Source of the DNA: an uncultured Clostridia bacterium
Lineage (GTDB): Bacteria > Bacillota > Clostridia > TANB77 > CAG-508
Assembly: GCA_944388735.1 (NCBI GenBank)
Contig: CALXJX010000011.1
Span: forward strand, 1 to 34,960
DNA: 34,960 nt
Reading direction: 5' to 3'
Both the position numbers and the translations under genes were made by a program. Under the pieces are notes generated by a model. The model worked only from the letters and a program-made list of their open reading frames with translations, was not told the DNA's origin and ran no database searches. Of this stretch, positions 1 to 8,545 are shown in pieces (the first letter of the stretch is position 1; each line of letters starts with the position of its first letter).

Positions 1-1
1 G

Positions 2-61
2 GATCTCAAAAATCAAGAAACAAAGTCAGTTCAAGATTTTAATGAAGAGGAATCCTACTAA
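2..61 (+). CDS. C-terminal end of an unknown gene (partial)
   Basis: The frame starting at base 2 stays open for 19 codons, ends SVQDFNEEESY and stops at TAA 59-61. The short tail is acidic and polar like a normal protein end, and a sigma-A-type promoter for the next gene follows at once. No family can be recognised from so few residues. It could be chance, because the other frames also stop nearby. Confidence 0.4.
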   Translation, partial: DLKNQETKSVQDFNEEESY

Positions 62-92
62 AAATTTATGCTATCGTATTTATGTTACTTTT

Positions 93-121
93 TTGATTAT
101 TCGATTTTTTTATGTTATAAT
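93..121 (+). promoter_or_regulatory. Sigma-A-type promoter for the 553-codon gene
   Basis: The -35 box TTGATT (93-98) and -10 box TATAAT (116-121) are separated by 17 bases, and TGT before the -10 makes it extended. It lies about 100 bases upstream of the start, leaving an AT-rich leader with no clear structure. Confidence 0.6.
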
Positions 122-218
122 AAAATAGAAATTGTTTGCATTAAAAAATGTTTATTTTTCTAAAAAGTCAAATTATTAAAAACATTTTTTAATATTATCT
201 TAAATATATTAGGAAGGG

Positions 219-1880
219 ATGAAATCAATAATGGATACAAATAATAAGTTTAAAGACTCTTTAAAAACCAATATAAATCCATCCAAGGAATTTTTAGAGA
301 ATCAATTAAATACTTTACTAGATAAATATCTTAATCAAAATAACATTAAAGCAAGACAGTATTTTTCTTATTTAATTTGTGCTATTTATTTAACATATAG
401 AGAACTATATCCGGATTTATCAATTTATATACCTTTTAGGATAAAAAGTGATTCTAGTTTTATAAAAAACATTCAAAAAGAATTTGCTAATGGAATAAAT
501 TCTGTAGATTTTAAAAATCCTTCGTATATTACTGAATATGATGCTTTAAAAAATGATTTTTCATTAGATAAGGCTACTACAGATATTAATGCGGCAACTA
601 TAGTTCTAAGTCATATAAAATCTTCATTAAAAACTAATATTAAATATATTTCTCCAGAAATAGAATCTTTACGTAAAAAAAGAGAAGAAAATAGGCTTTT
701 TATTGAAGATGTAGAAGAAAAATTAAAAGATAGCTATATAGGAGAGGAAGAATATACTTTATTAGTAAAAGAAACTCTAGAAAAAATTATAGATTCAACT
801 TATGATGAATTTACAGACGAAAGAATTATTCCATACAAAACAGAGCTGACACAAATATTAAATAGTTATAAAATAAAAAGTAACTCAGAAAGTTTTTCTA
901 CTACTATAACTCCTGAACAAGTTACCTCATTAAATAGCTTACTTAATGATTTACGTTCTAGGTTAAGTGATAAATTACAATATGAAATATTAAGAGAAAC
1001 TATTCCTAATGTTTTTGAATCTCCATTAATAAAAAATGCTTTGCATGCTAATGTAGAATTTGTAAAAGATTCTAAAAAGCCTAATGGATTTGCCGCAATA
1101 TACTATAATATACATACTCCTTATGGAGATATTGAATTACAGCTTCAATCTAATAAACGTTATTATGAGGCAAAAAAGGGATCTGCTTTCCATAGTGGTA
1201 TAAAAGGAAAATCTGTAAATATTGATTCATTTTTCGAACTTGCTAATCCAGATGATGATAAACCTTTAGATTTTTATTTAAGCAAATTAGAGTCATTTCC
1301 AGCTGACCAAATTGTATCTGAAATTGAACTGCCCAAATTTAAGGATGAAGCTGAAAAAGAAGATTTTTTAAAAACTCCCTTTGGAAAAAAATACTTAATG
1401 TCAAGTAGAATTAAAGAATATATGAAACATATAAAAATAAAAGACTTTATGACTTTTAATTCTGACTCTCCAACACATTCAGATGTTGAAAACGCACAGA
1501 ATTCTTCTAAAGACAGAAATAAAACCTCAATAAAAATAGATACTGATAAATATCTTCTAGATTTGGCTTTATCAATATCTCCTTATATGAATGTGTGTCA
1601 CTCCGGGCATACTTCTTTCTCTACTGCTAATACTCAAGCTAAGAGTCTTGAAGATGAATTTTCAGAAGTTCTTCGTAAAAAAGATTCTATATCTTGTTTG
1701 CGTAATATTTTAATTGAAAGATTAAAACAAATTTGTAAAACTTCTAAAAATAAATATTATGTAGAAAATACTCGTTTAAAATCTTTATTACCAAATGATG
1801 TTTCTCGAGCTGATATTATAGATTATGCAAAGTCTCTTAACAACGAATTAGAGCAAAAAGAATCGGATTTAGAGCTTTAA
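219..1880 (+). CDS. RelA/SpoT-synthetase-like domain protein (putative)
   Basis: I do not recognise the whole protein, but pieces match a (p)ppGpp-synthetase fold in order: FRIKSDSS near residue 73 (compare R-x-K-S-x-x-S), TTDINAATIVL near 121-130 (compare D-x-x-G-x-R-I), and NGFAAIYYNIHT with DIELQLQS at 289-311 (compare NGYRSIH and VEIQIRT), then His325. D122 and E306 would be the metal/catalytic acids. The usual Arg of the first motif and the stacking Tyr are missing, and about 150 mostly helical residues separate the halves, so nucleotide specificity cannot be inferred. AGGAAGGG abuts the first ATG (219); the in-frame ATG at 231 is 13 bases from it, so the true start is uncertain. It is a single-gene unit between its own promoter and a strong terminator. 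It could be an alarmone synthetase, a toxic small-alarmone-synthetase-like enzyme or a non-catalytic relative. Confidence 0.5.
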   Translation: MKSIMDTNNKFKDSLKTNINPSKEFLENQLNTLLDKYLNQNNIKARQYFSYLICAIYLTYRELYPDLSIYIPFRIKSDSSFIKNIQKEFANGINSVDFKNPSYITEYDALKNDFSLDKATTDINAATIVLSHIKSSLKTNIKYISPEIESLRKKREENRLFIEDVEEKLKDSYIGEEEYTLLVKETLEKIIDSTYDEFTDERIIPYKTELTQILNSYKIKSNSESFSTTITPEQVTSLNSLLNDLRSRLSDKLQYEILRETIPNVFESPLIKNALHANVEFVKDSKKPNGFAAIYYNIHTPYGDIELQLQSNKRYYEAKKGSAFHSGIKGKSVNIDSFFELANPDDDKPLDFYLSKLESFPADQIVSEIELPKFKDEAEKEDFLKTPFGKKYLMSSRIKEYMKHIKIKDFMTFNSDSPTHSDVENAQNSSKDRNKTSIKIDTDKYLLDLALSISPYMNVCHSGHTSFSTANTQAKSLEDEFSEVLRKKDSISCLRNILIERLKQICKTSKNKYYVENTRLKSLLPNDVSRADIIDYAKSLNNELEQKESDLEL

Positions 1881-1882
1881 AA

Positions 1883-1925
1883 AAAGCTAGTTTATAAAAT
1901 AAATGTTATCTTATAAACTAGCTTT
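1883..1925. terminator. Bidirectional intrinsic terminator
   Basis: A perfect 15-bp stem, AAAGCTAGTTTATAA (1883-1897) with its complement at 1911-1925, encloses a 13-base loop. A-runs on one side and T-rich sequence on the other let it serve both converging genes, the 553-codon gene and the methyltransferase. Confidence 0.85.
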
Positions 1926-1927
1926 CT

Positions 1928-2515
1928 CTATTTTATCTTACTTACAGCCAATCCATCTCCAACTTCTAAAATTTCAGTCTCGAGATTTGGGTTTTCACTT
2001 ACTTCTTTTATATATTCTCTCAAATTCCTAACAGCTGTACGTTGTTTATGTTTGTTATAATCACTCATAACATATCCTTTATATAAAATATTATCTGCAA
2101 AAATAATTCCATTTGGATTTATCAATCTTAAGGCCTCTTTCAAAAAAAACGGATATTTTCCTTTAGCTGCGTCTATAAATACCGCATCATACTTGTTATT
2201 TAGCGTTGGTAAAATTTCAACTGCATCACCTTCATAAATATTGATTTTCTCTGCTACTCCTACTTTTTTTATATTTTCTCTTGCTTCTTTTACTCTATCT
2301 GCTTCTCTTTCTATTGTATCAATTTTTCCATCTTCGCCTAAAAATTCTGTAAAGCACATTGCTGAATATCCTACTGCTGTACCAATTTCTAGTATTCTTC
2401 TAGGATTTATTTCTTTTAGATATTGTTCCATTACTTCAAGAGTCTCATCCATAATTATAGGAATATGATTTTGTAATGCTTTTTGTTTTACTTTTTCTAA
2501 TTCATTTTTATTCAT
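1928..2515 (-). CDS. SAM-dependent O-methyltransferase (TrmR/YrrM-like)
   Basis: This 195-residue protein belongs to the class I O-methyltransferase family that includes Bacillus TrmR (YrrM), which methylates 5-hydroxyuridine in the tRNA wobble position. Visible motifs are the SAM-binding loop RILEIGTAVGYSAMCF (about 40-55), the acidic motif DTIERE, and the metal/substrate segment AVFIDAAKGKYP (about 111-122) followed by FADNILYKG. It is somewhat shorter at the N-terminus than TrmR. GGAG lies 8 bases before the ATG. It follows the 671-residue gene by 62 bases with no clear promoter, so the two are probably cotranscribed, and it ends at the shared terminator. Family is secure; the tRNA substrate is inferred from homology. 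Confidence 0.85.
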   Translation of the reverse strand: MNKNELEKVKQKALQNHIPIIMDETLEVMEQYLKEINPRRILEIGTAVGYSAMCFTEFLGEDGKIDTIEREADRVKEARENIKKVGVAEKINIYEGDAVEILPTLNNKYDAVFIDAAKGKYPFFLKEALRLINPNGIIFADNILYKGYVMSDYNKHKQRTAVRNLREYIKEVSENPNLETEILEVGDGLAVSKIK

Positions 2516-2577
2516 TTTGTCATCTCCATTTTATTTTTGTTATCAATTGCATAAATTTTACATTATTAATCTTTTAT

Positions 2578-4593
2578 TTATTTTTGTTCTTCTTCTAAGT
2601 CTTTTATGTCTTTTTCTAATTTTTGTAATGTTGGCATAGAAACATCATATTCCATTATAGCATAAACATCACGCATATTGTAACCTTTTTCTAACAAATT
2701 TCTTGCATATCTTTGAATTTTTGCATCTTCTTTTGCATAATCTTCATCTTTCCTTGCAAGAAATGTTTTTATCCTAGCAATACTTTTTAAAGAAATTCCT
2801 TTTTCTTTATATGTTTCAAAAATTTGTTGCACGCTTTGATGATTTTTTAATCTTTGAATAATTTCTTGTTTATTAATTTCTTTTGTATATTTGCTTTGTA
2901 CTTTTTGCTTGTCATATATCCCCTTTATTTTATGAATTGCACCGTTTTTTCTATCTTTTTCCATCAATTTTTGTTGCAATAAAGCAATTCGATTTTTATC
3001 TTTAGAAGTTAAGTTCATAATTGTTGTATATTTAATTAAATTTTCGTAAGCTGCTTCTCTACTATCTACAATTTCATATAATTTAGTAATTAAGAATATT
3101 GCTCTAGCAGCATCTGGAAATGTTTCTAATTTTTTTACTATACCAGGTAAATCTTTCTTAGAAATTGAAGCTGTATTTAATTTTTCTATAATCGTTTTTG
3201 AAAATTGTCGTTGCTCATTTGATGCTTCAAATTTTTCATGATTTTCTTTTTTCTTCATCAACTTTTCTAAGTTCTTTTCTTCTTCTATTTTTCCCCTTAC
3301 TCTGCTAATTTCATTTAGTACATCATTATATTCCTGAGGTGTCATAGAAAATTCTGTATCTACATATTCTTCTAAATCTTCTTCCTGCTGTTTTAAATCT
3401 CCTGTCATATATGCTTTTAAATCTAATAACTCTATTACACTATTAGTAAAATTAGGATATTTTTTTGCTTCTTGAATTTTTTCTTCTATATCTTGCTGAG
3501 TAATTTCTCCTTGTACAATTTCTTTTTGAATTTCAGATAACCATTGTTTTCTTGCTTCTTCTGTATTTCCTTCTTGTATTAATTTCTCTATTTCTTCTTT
3601 TTCCTCTTTTTTATTAATTAGATTTTCTACTTCCACTAATCTTTGCAGTACTTTTACTTGTGCTCCCTCAGGAGAATTTTTAATTATTTCATCTAAATAT
3701 TCCTTTTCTTTGTATAGATTTCCTGTACTTCGCTCAATTTTAGATAAATACCATAAAACAACTTTATCTCTACTATTTTCTTCTAATATATTTTCAGCCA
3801 CATTTTTAGCCTCTTCATTTTCTCCTAAAATCACTAAAGCTTTTAACAGCCTTTGTTTTGCCACTATCTCTTCAGGATATTTTTCTATAATCTCTTTTGC
3901 TATAACTTCTATTTTTCTGTATGTTTCTGTATAAGCTTCCTCACTTATTTTAGCCAAATTAGGATGTTCTCCAGCCATAACATATTTTTGTTTCTTTTTG
4001 TCCATTAAATTTAACAGATTTTTTTCTAAAGAAGATATTTCTCTATATAATATGTCTTTTTCGCTTTTTGTCTCATTTTTATATGTATTTTGCTTTTTTT
4101 CTTCTAATCTTTGAATTCTTTTTTGATAATATTCATTATTTTCTGAAATCTCGATTATTTTTTTATTGATATTAATTGCTGTATCATAATTCTTTAATAC
4201 TTCTTCTGTTATAGCTACACCATTTAGTATTTCTATTGATTCTTTTTTGTCTAATAATGAATATCCTATTTCTCTTGCTTTATAAAAATTTTTTAGTCCT
4301 ATTTCTGCATACATTAATTTCGTTTGCATATCTATATCATCTGGCACTATTTTTAATATTTCATTTATCTTATTTTTTAATTCTAAAAGTATTTTCTTTC
4401 TTTTTTCTTTATTATTTTCTTTTTTTTGCTTTGAATCTAATTTAAATATAATTCGTTTAGAACTTTCTATTTGATCTTCTTTAGACCATTTTTGAATCAT
4501 TTCTTCTGTTATTTTTAATCCCAATTTTTCACTGATTTTTTCTGCACTTTCTCCTCTTTGTTTCATTTCGATGGCTTTTCTTCTAAAATCCAT
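2578..4593 (-). CDS. Large soluble helical protein with TPR-like repeats
   Basis: I do not recognise a named family. The 671 residues are almost all predicted helix, Lys/Glu-rich and without membrane segments or a signal peptide. Residues 1-40 look like a small helix-turn-helix (MKQRGESAEKISEKLGL). The middle carries degenerate TPR-like helical pairs, for example near DIDMQTKLMYAEIGLKNFYK and VAKQRLLKALVILGENEEA. The last 100 residues again hold two HTH-like units, QRLKNHQSVQQIFETYKEKG and RNLLEKGYNMRDVYAIMEYD. HTH-like ends around a TPR core suggest a scaffold or regulator; that is inference. AAGGGG precedes the ATG at good spacing, and the gene has its own promoter. Confidence 0.7.
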   Translation of the reverse strand: MDFRRKAIEMKQRGESAEKISEKLGLKITEEMIQKWSKEDQIESSKRIIFKLDSKQKKENNKEKRKKILLELKNKINEILKIVPDDIDMQTKLMYAEIGLKNFYKAREIGYSLLDKKESIEILNGVAITEEVLKNYDTAININKKIIEISENNEYYQKRIQRLEEKKQNTYKNETKSEKDILYREISSLEKNLLNLMDKKKQKYVMAGEHPNLAKISEEAYTETYRKIEVIAKEIIEKYPEEIVAKQRLLKALVILGENEEAKNVAENILEENSRDKVVLWYLSKIERSTGNLYKEKEYLDEIIKNSPEGAQVKVLQRLVEVENLINKKEEKEEIEKLIQEGNTEEARKQWLSEIQKEIVQGEITQQDIEEKIQEAKKYPNFTNSVIELLDLKAYMTGDLKQQEEDLEEYVDTEFSMTPQEYNDVLNEISRVRGKIEEEKNLEKLMKKKENHEKFEASNEQRQFSKTIIEKLNTASISKKDLPGIVKKLETFPDAARAIFLITKLYEIVDSREAAYENLIKYTTIMNLTSKDKNRIALLQQKLMEKDRKNGAIHKIKGIYDKQKVQSKYTKEINKQEIIQRLKNHQSVQQIFETYKEKGISLKSIARIKTFLARKDEDYAKEDAKIQRYARNLLEKGYNMRDVYAIMEYDVSMPTLQKLEKDIKDLEEEQK

Positions 4594-4624
4594 AAAATTC
4601 CCCTTCTTTTGAATTATTTGTTTT

Positions 4625-4653
4625 ATTGTACACTATTCTACATAAATAATCAA
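4625..4653 (-). promoter_or_regulatory. Sigma-A-type promoter for the 671-residue gene
   Basis: On the minus strand, TTGATT (4653-4648) and TACAAT (4630-4625) are 17 bases apart, 32 bases upstream of the start codon. Confidence 0.6.
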
Positions 4654-4691
4654 CTATTTTTTATCTATGAAATCTTACAGTGAATGGGACA

Positions 4692-4721
4692 AAAAAAGAG
4701 CCATGTTAAATGACTCTTTTT
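4692..4721 (-). terminator. Intrinsic terminator of the Cys-rich gene
   Basis: Just past the stop codon the minus strand forms AAAAAGAGTCAT, loop TTAAC, ATGGCTCTTTTT (one G-T pair), followed by a T-run. Confidence 0.8.
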
Positions 4722-4727
4722 CGAATT

Positions 4728-4949
4728 TTATTCAGCAAAGTTATCACAAATTTTACAGAGCAACTGTTTATCACATTTTTTACAATTGCCCTGACACATC
4801 GGACACATATATCTTTCCAGACATTCCATGCAATCTATATTTTTGCAGTATATGAATGGACAATCTTTTTTCTTACAGTCCTCGCAATCCATATCTGGAT
4901 TTATTTTGCAACTCCGCTGAATTACTAATGTGGAAGCTTTAATATTCAT
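4728..4949 (-). CDS. Small cysteine-rich protein, probable metal binder
   Basis: A 73-residue protein with 13 cysteines, nearly all in residues 15-70 as CxxC or CxxxxC pairs (DCEDCKKKDC, CMEC, CPMC, CKKC, CKIC). This suggests zinc or iron-sulfur binding; no known family is recognised. A longer frame begins upstream, but a perfect AGGAGG lies 8 bases before the ATG at 4949-4947, which fixes the start at MNIKAS. It is a monocistronic unit with a near-consensus promoter and its own terminator, so it is probably well expressed. It sits just downstream of typA on the same strand, but the promoter between them argues against cotranscription. Confidence 0.8.
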   Translation of the reverse strand: MNIKASTLVIQRSCKINPDMDCEDCKKKDCPFIYCKNIDCMECLERYMCPMCQGNCKKCDKQLLCKICDNFAE

Positions 4950-4983
4950 GTTCGTAGCCTCCTTTTGTATTTTTTGTATTCTT

Positions 4984-5012
4984 ATTATATACTGAAGGCT
5001 TTTATTTGTCAA
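4984..5012 (-). promoter_or_regulatory. Near-consensus sigma-A promoter for the Cys-rich gene
   Basis: TTGACA (5012-5007) and TATAAT (4989-4984) on the minus strand are exactly 17 bases apart, about 35 bases before the start codon. Confidence 0.85.
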
Positions 5013-5073
5013 TAATTTTCATAATTAATTTTATGTTACCGTTGACACATTAACTTCTAAGCTCTTACTGTAA

Positions 5074-6888
5074 CTATTTATTTCTATTCGCTCTTTCTCT
5101 TTCCTTAGTATCAAGAATCTTTTTTCTTAATCTAATAGATTTAGGAGTAACTTCAACAAGTTCATCATCTTGAATAAACTCAATAGCTTTTTCTAAAGAC
5201 ATCTGAATAGGTGGAACTAATCTTAAAGCATCATCAGAACCAGAAGCTCTTGTATTTGTCAAATGTTTTTCTTTACATACATTAATTGCTAAATCTTCTC
5301 CTCTTGAATTTAATCCCACAATCATTCCTTCATAAACCTCTACACCCGGTCCGATGAATAAATCTCCCTTATCTTGTGCATTATATAATCCATAAGTTAC
5401 AGACTTTCCATTTTCAAAAGCAACTATTGTTCCTCTAACACGAGCTTGGATATCTCCTTTATATGGTTCATAACAGTCAAATATATGATTCATTGTACCT
5501 TCGCCTTTAGTATCTGTCAAAAATTCAGTTCTATATCCAATTAACCCTCTTGCTGGAATTTTGAACTCAATCTTTGTATGACCTGCTTCAGCTGGCTCCA
5601 TATTTACCATTTCAGCCTTTCTTCTTCCCAATTTTTCAATAACATTTCCGACACAATCATCAGGAACATTTACTACTAAATCCTCAATTGGTTCACATTT
5701 TTCTCCATTTATCTCTTTAAATATAACTTTAGGTCTTGAAACTAGTAATTCAAATCCTTCTCTTCTCATTGTTTCTATTAATACTGATAAATGTAATTCT
5801 CCTCTACCAGCTACTTCAAAACTATCAGGTGAATCTGTTTCTTTTACTCTTAAAGAAACATTTTTCTCTAACTCTTTAAATAATCTATCTCTTATATGTC
5901 TTGATGTAATGAATTGTCCTTCTTTTCCTGCAAATGGCCCATTATTAACACTAAATGTCATCGTTACTGTTGGTTCATCAATATCAACAAATGGTATTTT
6001 CTCTGGATGATTAAAATCGCATATAGTATCTCCTATATTTATATCTGATAATCCGGCAACTTCAATAATATCTCCTGCTTTTCCTTCTTCTACCTCTACT
6101 TTATTTAATCCAACATGTGTATATACTTTTGCAACTCTTCCTTGTGTGATTTTGTCTTCCTTACCACATATTGCTACTGGCATTCCTACTTTTATGATAC
6201 CTCTTTCAACTCTTCCAACAGCAATTCTTCCAACATAGTCATCATAATCTATATTTGAAACTAACATCTGTGCTGGTCCTTCTTCATCACAATTTGGAGC
6301 TTTTATAGTATTTACTATTGTTTCAAATAGACAATGTAAGTCTGTTGTTTCCTCATTTAAATCCATTTTTGCTATTCCATTTTTAGCTGATGCATATACT
6401 ACTGGGAAATCTAATTGTTCATCACTTGCATTTAATTCTATAAATAATTCAATTACTTGGTCAACAACTTTTTCTGGTGTTGCTCCTGGTCTATCTATTT
6501 TGTTTATTACTACAATTGGCTTTAGTCCTAATGCTAATGATTTTTTCAACACTTCTCTTGTTTGTGGCATTGCACCTTCAAATGCGTCTACTAAAAGTAA
6601 AACTCCATCTACTGTTTTTAATACTCTTTCTACTTCTCCTCCAAAGTCAGCATGTCCTGGCGTATCTACAATGTTGATTTTTATATCATTATACATAACT
6701 GATGTGTTTTTAGAAAGAATTGTGATTCCTCTTTCTTTTTCTAGGTCATTTGAATCCATTATCCTTTCTGCTACTTGCTCATTTTCTCTAAATACATGGC
6801 TTTGTTTAAGCATTGCATCTACTAGTGTTGTTTTTCCATGGTCTACGTGTGCGATTATTGCTATGTTTCTAATTTTTTGGTTGTTCAT
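5074..6888 (-). CDS. typA: Translational GTPase TypA/BipA
   Basis: TypA (BipA) is a ribosome-binding GTPase related to EF-G and LepA that assists 50S assembly and growth under stress or cold. The 604 residues match the usual length. The GTPase motifs are intact: AHVDHGKT (13-20), the switch I region ERGITI, DTPGHADFGGEV and NKIDRPGA. The EF-G-like domains and the TypA-specific C-terminal part (GTMNHIFDCYEPYKG, RLVPPI, LRKKILD) follow. GAGGGAG precedes the ATG. The gene has its own perfect promoter and a leader of about 130 bases with a hairpin. Confidence 0.97.
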   Translation of the reverse strand: MNNQKIRNIAIIAHVDHGKTTLVDAMLKQSHVFRENEQVAERIMDSNDLEKERGITILSKNTSVMYNDIKINIVDTPGHADFGGEVERVLKTVDGVLLLVDAFEGAMPQTREVLKKSLALGLKPIVVINKIDRPGATPEKVVDQVIELFIELNASDEQLDFPVVYASAKNGIAKMDLNEETTDLHCLFETIVNTIKAPNCDEEGPAQMLVSNIDYDDYVGRIAVGRVERGIIKVGMPVAICGKEDKITQGRVAKVYTHVGLNKVEVEEGKAGDIIEVAGLSDINIGDTICDFNHPEKIPFVDIDEPTVTMTFSVNNGPFAGKEGQFITSRHIRDRLFKELEKNVSLRVKETDSPDSFEVAGRGELHLSVLIETMRREGFELLVSRPKVIFKEINGEKCEPIEDLVVNVPDDCVGNVIEKLGRRKAEMVNMEPAEAGHTKIEFKIPARGLIGYRTEFLTDTKGEGTMNHIFDCYEPYKGDIQARVRGTIVAFENGKSVTYGLYNAQDKGDLFIGPGVEVYEGMIVGLNSRGEDLAINVCKEKHLTNTRASGSDDALRLVPPIQMSLEKAIEFIQDDELVEVTPKSIRLRKKILDTKERERANRNK

Positions 6889-6976
6889 TTTCTCCCTCTC
6901 CCTTTTTATTTTTTACTTTAATTATTTTACTTCTTTCTACTTATATTTATTTGTTTGTATGCTTTACATAACTTAA

Positions 6977-7003
6977 GACGCTTTTCATTTTCTGAAAAAC
7001 GTC
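6977..7003 (-). promoter_or_regulatory. Hairpin in the typA leader
   Basis: GACG-T-TTTTCA, loop GAAAA, TGAAAA-G-CGTC forms an 11-bp stem (one G-T pair) inside the typA 5' untranslated region. No U-run follows, so it is not an ordinary terminator. It may stabilise the mRNA or bind a regulator. Confidence 0.5.
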
Positions 7004-7027
7004 ATTTCTCTTTAAATATGCTTATAT

Positions 7028-7056
7028 ATTATACAACTTTATAACAAATTTGTCAA
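7028..7056 (-). promoter_or_regulatory. Consensus sigma-A promoter for typA
   Basis: TTGACA (7056-7051) and TATAAT (7033-7028) on the minus strand with a 17-base spacer lie just downstream of the plsC stop codon, so typA is transcribed separately from cmk-plsC. Confidence 0.9.
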
Positions 7057-7070
7057 TTTTTTAAAATTTC

Positions 7071-7667
7071 TTATTTAGCAAGTTCCATAATATTATTCAT
7101 AATTTCCTCAGTAATATTCTCTAAAACCTCTTTATCCTTGCTACCTTTATATTTACTGTAATCCAGTGGCTTGCCATAAGTTATAGTAATTTTATGATTT
7201 CCTTTAGTTCCTCCTTTTATTCCACAGGGTACTACTTTAGCTCCGCTTCTAACCGCAAAAAAAGCAACTCCATCTTTTACTTTTTCTCCCTTTTCTAAAC
7301 CATTTCTAGTTCCTTCTGGAAATAATGCAATACACTTTCCTTCTTTTAAATCTTTCAACGATTTCTTAATTGCTGATACATCTTTTTCATCTCTCTTTAC
7401 TGGTATTGCCTCAAAAGCCCAACCTAAAAATGCTAAAAACTTATTTTTATATAACTCTTCCTTAGCTAAAAACTTCATATCTCTTTTAGCTGTAACTACC
7501 ATTAATGGTGGATCCAAATAGCTTCTGTGGTTTCCACAAAAAATAAGAGGTCCTTCTTTAGGTACATTCTCTAATCCTTTTATTTCTGCTTGATAAAAAA
7601 TTTTAAACCATATATAAAGAACAGCCCTTACAATGCACTTTATGATTTCTTTAATAACTTTTTTCAT
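7071..7667 (-). CDS. plsC: 1-acyl-sn-glycerol-3-phosphate acyltransferase
   Basis: PlsC transfers an acyl chain to the 2-position of lysophosphatidic acid, giving phosphatidic acid, the precursor of membrane phospholipids. The 198 residues show the catalytic H-x4-D motif in NHRSYLDP (H47, D52), the substrate motif FPEGTRNG (116-123), a hydrophobic N-terminal segment (10-25) for membrane attachment, and the late motif KVVPCGIKG. It starts 37 bases after cmk on the same strand, a pairing common in Firmicutes. The AAGGA box is 12 bases from the ATG, a little far, but there is no better start. Confidence 0.93.
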   Translation of the reverse strand: MKKVIKEIIKCIVRAVLYIWFKIFYQAEIKGLENVPKEGPLIFCGNHRSYLDPPLMVVTAKRDMKFLAKEELYKNKFLAFLGWAFEAIPVKRDEKDVSAIKKSLKDLKEGKCIALFPEGTRNGLEKGEKVKDGVAFFAVRSGAKVVPCGIKGGTKGNHKITITYGKPLDYSKYKGSKDKEVLENITEEIMNNIMELAK

Positions 7668-7703
7668 ATTATATTACATTCCTTTCCGATATTTATTCAC
7701 ATA

Positions 7704-8390
7704 TTAATTATTAGAATCAAATTCAAAATTAACTATATTTTTATCATTAATAATTCCTATAATCTTTTCTACGACTTGTTCTATATTTAAATTTGTTGAA
7801 TCCACATATATAGCATCATCAGCCTTTTTTAAAGGTGCTATTTCTCTAGTAGAATCACGTTTATCTCTGTCTTTAATATTCTCTAGCACTTCTTCATAAG
7901 AAGAAACTATACCTTTTTCTTCATTCTGTAAAACCCTTCTTCTTGCTCGTTCTTCTGGTGTTGCATCTAAGTATATCTTTACATCCGCATTAGGAAATAC
8001 AGTTGTTCCTATATCTCTTCCTTCCATAATTACATTTTTTCCTTCTGCCATTTTTCTTTGTATATCTAATAGCTTTTCTCTTACTATTCGAATAGTAGAA
8101 ACAGGTGAAACCAAATTATTTACATCATTTTCTCTAATTCTTTTAGTAACTTTTTCATTATTTAAAAATATTTCTCCATTAGGACGAATTTCAATATTTA
8201 TTTTTTTTAGTATTTCTTTTATTTTAGCTTCATCTGTAATGTCTACATTTTCTTTAATCATATTTAGTGCAACACATCTAAAAGTTGCACCTGTATCAAT
8301 ATTAATTAGTCCTAATTTTTCTCCTACTAATTTTGTTATTGTTCCTTTTCCTGCTCCAGCAGGTCCATCAATCGCTACTATAAATGACAT
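7704..8390 (-). CDS. cmk: Cytidylate kinase
   Basis: Cmk phosphorylates CMP and dCMP to the diphosphates with ATP, in pyrimidine salvage. The 228 residues match the family. The P-loop GPAGAGKGT is at 9-17, followed by the nucleotide-binding segment INIDTGATFR, and later VIMEGRDIGTTVFP, YLDATPEERARRR and RDKRDSTREIAPL, all Cmk signatures. AAGGAG lies 8 bases before the ATG. The last residues (after EKIIGI) are AT-rich and low in complexity. It heads the cmk-plsC pair; the palindrome at 8417 lies directly upstream and may separate it from the P-loop/Asp23 gene. Confidence 0.95.
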   Translation of the reverse strand: MSFIVAIDGPAGAGKGTITKLVGEKLGLINIDTGATFRCVALNMIKENVDITDEAKIKEILKKINIEIRPNGEIFLNNEKVTKRIRENDVNNLVSPVSTIRIVREKLLDIQRKMAEGKNVIMEGRDIGTTVFPNADVKIYLDATPEERARRRVLQNEEKGIVSSYEEVLENIKDRDKRDSTREIAPLKKADDAIYVDSTNLNIEQVVEKIIGIINDKNIVNFEFDSNN

Positions 8391-8416
8391 TTCCTTATCT
8401 CCTTCTAAAATATTAA

Positions 8417-8545
8417 GTGGAACATTAGGGACACTCCAAAATGTTCCATCTTTCTTTTTGGTTATTTTATTAATATTATAAGATAGACTATTGGTGTATT
8501 TTTTAAGCTTTTATGGAACGTTTTGGAGTGTCCCTAATGTTCCAC
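8417..8545. repeat. 33-bp inverted repeat element overlapping a gene end
   Basis: The arm at 8417-8449 begins GTGGAACATTAGGGACACTC and pairs with 8513-8545 over 33 bases with one G-T position. The 63 bases between are AT-rich and unrelated. The right arm supplies the last codons (V-E-H) and TAG stop of the minus-strand gene beside it. The TTAGGGAC core resembles palindromes linked to REP-associated transposases in Firmicutes, but no transposase is present. It may also act as a transcription barrier. Confidence 0.8.

Noticed and set aside
6500-6976. Plus-strand open frame of 158 codons opposite typA
   Set aside because: It overlaps the conserved GTPase domain of typA on the other strand and has no initiation signals.
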